DNA from: CAMCHP01 sp036835325
GTDB lineage: Bacteria; Bacteroidota; Bacteroidia; Flavobacteriales_D; Sanyastnellaceae
Length of the DNA stretch: 10,296 nucleotides
Reading direction: 5' to 3'
Assembly: GCA_036835325.1 (NCBI GenBank)
Contig: DAITMF010000077.1
Span: forward strand, 1 to 10,296
The first letter of the stretch is position 1, and every line of letters starts with the position of its first letter. This document shows positions 6,811 to 10,296 of this stretch, piece by piece. Below the pieces are notes generated by a model, which worked only from the letters and a program-made list of their open reading frames with translations, was not told the origin of the DNA and made no database searches. Made by a program: the position numbers and the translations under genes.

Positions 6811-6833
6811 CGGGTTACAAGCGCATTAACCCG
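6811..6833 (-). terminator. Hairpin overlapping the stop of the small secreted-protein gene
   Basis: CGGGTTA and TAACCCG form a perfect 7-bp stem around a 9-base loop. The stem includes the TAA stop of the 98-residue gene. On the minus strand it is followed by CGTTTGAGTG, only a weak U tract. It probably marks the transcript end before the OmpA-domain gene, or attenuates read-through into it. Confidence 0.35.
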
Positions 6834-7122
6834 GCTTGCGATTCTCGGTGCGGGAGATTTCGAATGACCCCAGTTTGATGTCAACCCGTGTGGGGACACC
6901 CTCTGACTTCTTTTTGTCGCTCAAGTTTAAGCGTTCGCCGAGCTCATCGGTCAGTTTGCTTCCAAAGTACCCCATAACCGACCAAAAACCCTCCACCTTT
7001 TCAACCGGCATCTCGCGCTCTTTTGGTGGGTCAGTGGCTTTTTGGGCAGCACTTTGCGCATCCACCCGCAGGGTGAAACCCAAAAGAAAAAGCACAACTG
7101 TAGCGAGCAGACGAAGTTTCAT
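6826..7122 (-). CDS. Small secreted protein of unknown function (98 aa)
   Basis: The ATG at 7122 opens a clear signal peptide: MKLRLLATVVLFLLGFTLRV with likely cleavage after VDA. The mature part is about 75 residues, begins with a polar Q/K/P/E stretch, and continues through GFWSVMGYFGSKLTDELGERL to a basic tail. It has no cysteine in the mature part, no lipobox and no further membrane segment, so it should be released into the periplasm or beyond. I do not recognise the family. The frame is open to 7221, but the extra 33 codons would bury the signal peptide and overlap the divergent gene. It lies 83 bases upstream of the OmpA-domain gene on the same strand and its start is 73 bases from that of DUF3667. 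Signal peptide plus sensible context make it likely real. Confidence 0.7.
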   Translation of the reverse strand: MKLRLLATVVLFLLGFTLRVDAQSAAQKATDPPKEREMPVEKVEGFWSVMGYFGSKLTDELGERLNLSDKKKSEGVPTRVDIKLGSFEISRTENRKPG

Positions 7123-7139
7123 GGTTAATCGTACGACGA

Positions 7140-7170
7140 TTGAAGCCGGAGGGAAGTTACACCTAAATTG
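7140..7170 (+). promoter_or_regulatory. Possible promoter of the DUF3667 gene
   Basis: TTG at 7140-7142 and TAAATTG at 7164-7170 are 21 bases apart. The second box is a TAnnTTTG-like sequence one T short. It sits 25 bases before the ATG at 7196, in the 73-base divergent gap. I found no equally good box for the opposite gene. Confidence 0.3.
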
Positions 7171-7195
7171 CCTGAAATTTCTCATCTTCGGCGCC

Positions 7196-7939
7196 ATGAG
7201 CAATGTCGACGCGCAACGCACCTGTTTGAATTGCCGGCACAGTTTGCCGGAAGGCGACCGGTTTTGCGGCCGGTGCGGACAGGAATCGCGCGAAACCGGC
7301 GAGAGCCTGGCTTCATTTTTTCAGCACTTTCTGAGCGATTACTTCACCTTCGACAGTAAAATTGGACGCAGTTTTTCGCCTTTGCTGTTCAAACCGGGCT
7401 TTCTAACGGCCGAGTTTTTGGCCGGACGACGGGTACGCTACATTCCGCCGCTGCGCCTGTACATCTTCATTTCAATTGTCTTTTTTCTTGTTTTGGGATT
7501 GGAAGGACGTGAACGCGGTGACCTGAACGAAGAAGCGTTGTTCTGGGATCGGTTTTTTGAGGTGCACTTGCCGCGCATTTTCTTCTTGCTCTTGCCGATG
7601 TTCGCTCTGATTCTTCAGTTGCTCAACATCCGCAGCATGCGCAATGGATACGTGCGGCATTTTGTGTTTGCCTTGCACCTGCATGCGTTCGCTTTCGTAG
7701 CAGCGTTGGTGTACATTGCCTTGAGTGAACTGCTCATTAAGGTTGGTTTGCAGGTTGTGAATCCATTCCTGGGAGGCCTGTTCGGCATGTACCTGCTTGG
7801 CTATCTCTACTTGGCTATCCGAAGGGTATACGGCCGCAACCGCTGGAAGACGCTGCTCCGCTTGTTGCTGTTGCTGCTGATTTACGGCTTGGCCATGTCA
7901 GGCGTTATCGTGCTGGCCTTGGTGGTGCTGTCGGCCTAG
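7196..7939 (+). CDS. DUF3667 family zinc-ribbon membrane protein
   Basis: A 247-residue inner-membrane protein common in Bacteroidota whose biochemical role is unknown. The N-terminus is a zinc ribbon with C10, C13, C24 and C27 (CLNC ... CGRC). The family block follows: SDYFTFDSKIGRSFSPLLFKPG and then RRVRYIPPLRLYIFIS (about 47-94). Hydrophobic segments lie near 86-102, 127-144, 157-178, 192-208 and 220-246. The frame is open back to 6836, but those 120 codons overlap the antisense signal-peptide gene and read as low-complexity serine/arginine sequence. Starting at 7196 puts the zinc ribbon at the N-terminus, as usual. The similarity call rests on the zinc ribbon plus the FDSK ... LLFKPG ... 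RYIPPLRLY signature. Confidence 0.85.
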   Translation: MSNVDAQRTCLNCRHSLPEGDRFCGRCGQESRETGESLASFFQHFLSDYFTFDSKIGRSFSPLLFKPGFLTAEFLAGRRVRYIPPLRLYIFISIVFFLVLGLEGRERGDLNEEALFWDRFFEVHLPRIFFLLLPMFALILQLLNIRSMRNGYVRHFVFALHLHAFAFVAALVYIALSELLIKVGLQVVNPFLGGLFGMYLLGYLYLAIRRVYGRNRWKTLLRLLLLLLIYGLAMSGVIVLALVVLSA

Positions 7940-7948
7940 TGAAGTGGT

Positions 7949-7973
7949 CATCCATCCATCCGCCCATCCATCC
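7949..7973. repeat. CATCCATCC short tandem repeat, copy 2
   Basis: Three ATCC units, an interrupting GCC, and two more CATCC units begin 10 bases after the DUF3667 stop. It closely resembles the repeat after the aminotransferase stop (1970-1989). In both places an A-rich stretch containing GAAAAGC and a hairpin follows. Confidence 0.7.
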
Positions 7974-7991
7974 CCAAGCAGCCAAAAATGA

Positions 7992-8021
7992 GAAAAGCCT
8001 CGGTCGTTACCGAAGCTTTTC
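7992..8021. terminator. Intrinsic terminator hairpin after DUF3667 (possibly bidirectional)
   Basis: GAAAAGC (7992-7998) pairs with GCTTTTC (8015-8021), and inside it TCGGT (8000-8004) pairs with ACCGA (8009-8013), with one C/A mismatch between the helices and loop CGTT. The A-rich left and U-rich right arms are typical of terminators working on either strand. It ends DUF3667 transcripts and may also catch those of the convergent E1 gene, whose stop is 141 bases away. Confidence 0.65.
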
Positions 8022-8161
8022 ACCTTAACCAAAATGCTTGCTTACTATGAGAATATCTTATTCTAGCACATGAATATTCTTACCCTTTATTACGGAGGAG
8101 ATGTAAGCAGGTTACGTTTCGTCGGAAAAAAAATGCGACGAATTAACCAATGTATTGGAAA
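8022..8161. other. Non-coding gap with several inverted repeats
   Basis: No credible gene is seen here. AGAATA (8050-8055) pairs with TATTCT (8059-8064), and AGAATAT (8050-8056) can instead pair with ATATTCT (8074-8080). A larger hairpin joins GGTTA (8110-8114) to TAACC (8144-8148) and TTCGTCG (8118-8124) to CGACGAA (8136-8142), with a loop rich in A on the plus strand. CCAAT-GT-ATTGG lies at 8147-8158. The larger hairpin may end the E1 transcript, but no U tract follows it on the minus strand. Confidence 0.4.
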
Positions 8162-10168
8162 TCAGTACGATAAAATTTCGTTTATGCTCGCTTCCAAGCG
8201 TGCCGAAGCCAAGAATTGGTGTTCTAAATCGGCTGCAAAGGGCACCGGAGAGTCGAGGCTCGCACACCGTTTCACCGGTGCATCGAGTGCGGTGAAGCAG
8301 TTCTCGGTGATGAGGGCGCTGAGTTCTCCGCCGATGCCGCCGGTAAGGGTATCTTCATGGAGGATGAGCGCCCGGCCGGTTTTGCGAACACTGGTGAAGA
8401 CTGTTTCGGTGTCGAGCGGCGCAAGGGTGCGCAAATCAATCACTTCGATGTCTGCATCGCTTTTGGCGGCCGCGTCGAGCGCCCAATGCACGCCCATGCC
8501 GTAGGTTACGATGGTGAGTTCGCTGCCTTCGCGCACCACGCGGGCCTTTCCGAATGGAAGGGTGTAGTAGCCTTCGGGTACATTGCCGCTCACGCTGCGG
8601 TAGAGGGCTTTGTGCTCGAAGAACATCACCGGATTGGGGTCGGCAATCGCTTGAAGCAAGAGTCCTTTCGCGTCTTCAGGAAAGGCCGGGTAAGCGATTT
8701 TCAAACCCGGCACGTGGAAAAACCACGCCTCGTTGCTCTGCGAGTGGAACGGACCGGCAGCCACTCCGGCGCCGGTTGGCATGCGCACCACCACGTCAGC
8801 ATTTGCGCCCCAACGGTAGTTGAGTTTGGCGAGGTTGTTTACGATTTGGTTGAACCCACAGGTCACGAAATCGGCGAATTGCATCTCGACCATCGCTTTG
8901 TAGCCCTTGAGCGACAAACCCAGGCCGGTGCCAATGATGGCGCTTTCACAAAGCGGGGTGTTGCGCACGCGGTCTTTGCCGAATTGGTCAACGAAGCCCT
9001 CGGTCACTTTGAATACACCTCCGTACTCAGCGATGTCTTGGCCCATCAGCACAAGCTTGTCGTGTTTTTTCATCGCTTCGCGGAGGCCATCGGATACGGC
9101 ATCAATGAAGCGCAGTTCGCGTGCAGGGGCGCTGGGGTTGACCGGCGCAGGCACTGCGCTGCGGTACACATCGTTCAGTTCGTTGTGGAGGTCAACCGTG
9201 ACGGGCGGAAGCGCAAGCGCAGCTTTGAGTTCGCTGTTGATGTGTTCGCGGATTTCGGAGCGGATGCTTTCGGCCGTTTCAGGTGTGACCACGCCGGTTT
9301 CGAGGAGGAAGGCCTCGTAGTTGTCAACGGGATCTTTCTCGGCCCACGAATCGATGAGTCCTTCGGGGTAGTATTTCGTGCCTGAGGCCTCTTCGTGGCC
9401 GCGCATCCGGAAGGTCATGAACTCTATGATCATCGGCCGCGGGTTTTCGCGCTGCGACTGCGCCATGCGCTGCACGGTGCTAACCACCTCGAGGAGGTTG
9501 TTGCCATCGACCTGCACAGCATCTTCTTGCGGTATACCGTAGCCAATGGCTTTGTCGATGAAGCGTTCGCAGCGGAACTGTTCACGCGACGGAGTTGAAA
9601 GTCCCCAAGCGTTGTTTTCAATGCCAATAATCACCGGCAGTTGCCACACGGCGGCCACATTCACTGCTTCATGGAAGTCGCCTTCTGACGCACCACCATC
9701 TCCGGTAAAGACAAACGTGGCTTTGCCGTCGCCCGCGAGTTTATTGGCCAGCGCGATGCCATCGGCAATTCCCAGTTGCGGACCGAGGTGCGAGATCATT
9801 CCAACCAGGTTGTGCTCAAGCGACCCGAAGTGAAACGAACGATCACGGCCCTTGGTGAAGCCCTCGTCTTTGCCTTGAAACTGTGCGAACAAACGCACAA
9901 GTGGCACCTCACGGGTTGTGAAGATGCCGAGGTTGCGGTGCATGGGAAGGATGAATTCATCGCTGTGCAAAGCAGCGGCCACCCCAACCGAGATGCCTTC
10001 TTGGCCCATGCCACTGAACCACTTGGAGATTTTTCCTTGGCGCAATTGCGAGAGCATTTTCTCTTCAATGAGGCGCGGAAGAAGGATTTTACGGTAAAGG
10101 TCAATCAAGCGTTCGTTCGTGTAGCTTCCACGATCGAATTTCAGAACGGGCTTCGCCAGCGTTGCCAT
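8162..10168 (-). CDS. Fused alpha/beta 2-oxoacid dehydrogenase E1 (2-oxoisovalerate-type)
   Basis: A 668-residue fusion of both E1 subunits. It decarboxylates a 2-oxoacid with thiamine diphosphate and passes the acyl group to the lipoyl E2 of the same complex. The alpha half (1 to about 340) has GMGQEG (53-58), MHRNLG (76-81) and the thiamine-diphosphate motif from GDG (156-158) to NN (185-186). The beta half (about 352-668) has GQDIAEYGGVF, GPFHSQSNEA with the conserved His (475), EHKALYR (518-524), DLRTLAPLD (578-586) and HEDTLTGGIGGE (604-615). KALYR resembles branched-chain or acetoin-type E1 more than pyruvate E1, so a branched-chain 2-oxoacid is favoured. Fused E1 is known from Bacteroidota. 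The ATG at 10168 is chosen; a TTG start at 10189 would fall inside the -7 box. E2 and E3 are not in the window. Confidence 0.92.
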   Translation of the reverse strand: MATLAKPVLKFDRGSYTNERLIDLYRKILLPRLIEEKMLSQLRQGKISKWFSGMGQEGISVGVAAALHSDEFILPMHRNLGIFTTREVPLVRLFAQFQGKDEGFTKGRDRSFHFGSLEHNLVGMISHLGPQLGIADGIALANKLAGDGKATFVFTGDGGASEGDFHEAVNVAAVWQLPVIIGIENNAWGLSTPSREQFRCERFIDKAIGYGIPQEDAVQVDGNNLLEVVSTVQRMAQSQRENPRPMIIEFMTFRMRGHEEASGTKYYPEGLIDSWAEKDPVDNYEAFLLETGVVTPETAESIRSEIREHINSELKAALALPPVTVDLHNELNDVYRSAVPAPVNPSAPARELRFIDAVSDGLREAMKKHDKLVLMGQDIAEYGGVFKVTEGFVDQFGKDRVRNTPLCESAIIGTGLGLSLKGYKAMVEMQFADFVTCGFNQIVNNLAKLNYRWGANADVVVRMPTGAGVAAGPFHSQSNEAWFFHVPGLKIAYPAFPEDAKGLLLQAIADPNPVMFFEHKALYRSVSGNVPEGYYTLPFGKARVVREGSELTIVTYGMGVHWALDAAAKSDADIEVIDLRTLAPLDTETVFTSVRKTGRALILHEDTLTGGIGGELSALITENCFTALDAPVKRCASLDSPVPFAADLEHQFLASARLEASINEILSY

Positions 10169-10186
10169 AGGTGTTGAATTACGGCG

Positions 10187-10194
10187 CAAAAATA
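10187..10194 (-). promoter_or_regulatory. -7 box of the E1 gene
   Basis: The minus strand reads TATTTTTG, an exact TAnnTTTG match, ending 18 bases before the ATG at 10168. This closely mirrors the spacing before the aminotransferase gene. No good -33 TTG is present: the nearest, in the end of the upstream gene, is 26 bases away. It implies that E1 can be transcribed independently of the upstream gene. Confidence 0.5.
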
Positions 10195-10202
10195 GGGTTT
10201 TA

Positions 10203-10296
10203 TCACCGCTTGATGGTTACCAATTCACGAAGCTCCTTTGCTTCTCCCGTACACCGATCGGTGTAACTCACCACGTACACGTAACTGCCTTCGTGC
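10203..10296 (-). CDS. C-terminal end of a probable type IX secretion cargo (type B sorting domain), partial
   Basis: The minus strand encodes 30 residues up to TGA at 10203-10205: HEGSYVYVVSYTDRCTGEAK followed by ELRELVTIKR. The pattern G-S/T-Y-x-Y-x-V-x-Y-T-D-x-C-T-G, ending in V-T-I-K/R-R at the stop, is that of the gliding-motility-associated (type B) C-terminal domain that directs large secreted proteins through the type IX system. The rest of the gene lies beyond the right edge, so nothing can be said about the cargo. The gene ends 34 bases upstream of the E1 start on the same strand. Confidence 0.7.
   Translation of the reverse strand, partial: HEGSYVYVVSYTDRCTGEAKELRELVTIKR

Noticed and set aside
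6836..7195. N-terminal extension of the DUF3667 gene to 6836
   Set aside because: It would overlap the whole antisense signal-peptide gene and place 120 unrelated residues before the zinc ribbon.
7949..7973. ATCC repeats as a CRISPR array
   Set aside because: Units are 4 bases without spacers; this is a simple tandem repeat, and no cas gene is present.
8094..8106. GGAGGAG followed by ATG as a ribosome binding site and start
   Set aside because: The ATG is directly followed by TAA, and this lineage rarely relies on Shine-Dalgarno sequences.
8070..8504. Plus-strand ORF entering the E1 gene from the intergenic gap
   Set aside because: Most of it is antisense to E1, and the first 30 codons cover hairpins; no family resemblance.
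8357..9385. 342-codon plus-strand ORF opposite the E1 gene
   Set aside because: A shadow produced by codon bias of the E1 gene; histidine- and glycine-rich with no domain signature, while E1 motifs are intact on the other strand.

Overview
The window looks like a chromosomal segment from a member of the Bacteroidota, most likely a Flavobacteriales-type bacterium with roughly balanced base composition. Four things point there. The 2-oxoacid dehydrogenase E1 alpha and beta subunits are fused in one chain. There is a DUF3667 zinc-ribbon membrane protein. The right edge carries a C-terminal tail resembling the type B sorting domain of type IX secretion cargo. Several gene starts are preceded by TAnnTTTG-type -7 boxes instead of clear Shine-Dalgarno sequences. 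The identifications come from reading the sequence; no database search was possible.

Layout. Bases 1-43 hold the probable last codons of a plus-strand gene. Bases 44-731 contain no convincing protein gene but are structured: a MITE-like unit (perfect 11-bp terminal inverted repeats flanked by AATGA), a promoter-like pair of boxes with a 16-bp perfect palindrome between them, a run of hairpins, and a strong intrinsic terminator at 572-605. Together the last three suggest an unannotated small RNA of about 245 nt. Next, on the plus strand, come a class I PLP-dependent aminotransferase (732-1952) and the ClpB disaggregase (2124-4748). ClpB converges, with only five bases between, on a minus-strand pair: an OmpA-domain envelope protein (5390-6742) followed by a fumarylacetoacetate-hydrolase-family enzyme (4754-5371). 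Upstream of these on the minus strand is a small secreted protein of unknown function (6826-7122), divergent from the plus-strand DUF3667 gene (7196-7939). A 222-base gap with a clear terminator hairpin separates DUF3667 from the convergent fused E1 gene (8162-10168, minus). The 3' end of a probable type IX secretion cargo gene (minus) runs off the right edge.

The genes do not form one pathway. The aminotransferase and the E1 enzyme both belong to amino-acid and 2-oxoacid metabolism, ClpB is protein quality control, and the OmpA-like, small secreted and sorting-domain proteins are envelope or secreted products. No defence system, phage, CRISPR array, tRNA or rRNA was seen. The least explained part is the 5' non-coding region (44-620), followed by the CATCCATCC repeats after two stop codons and the hairpins in 8022-8161.
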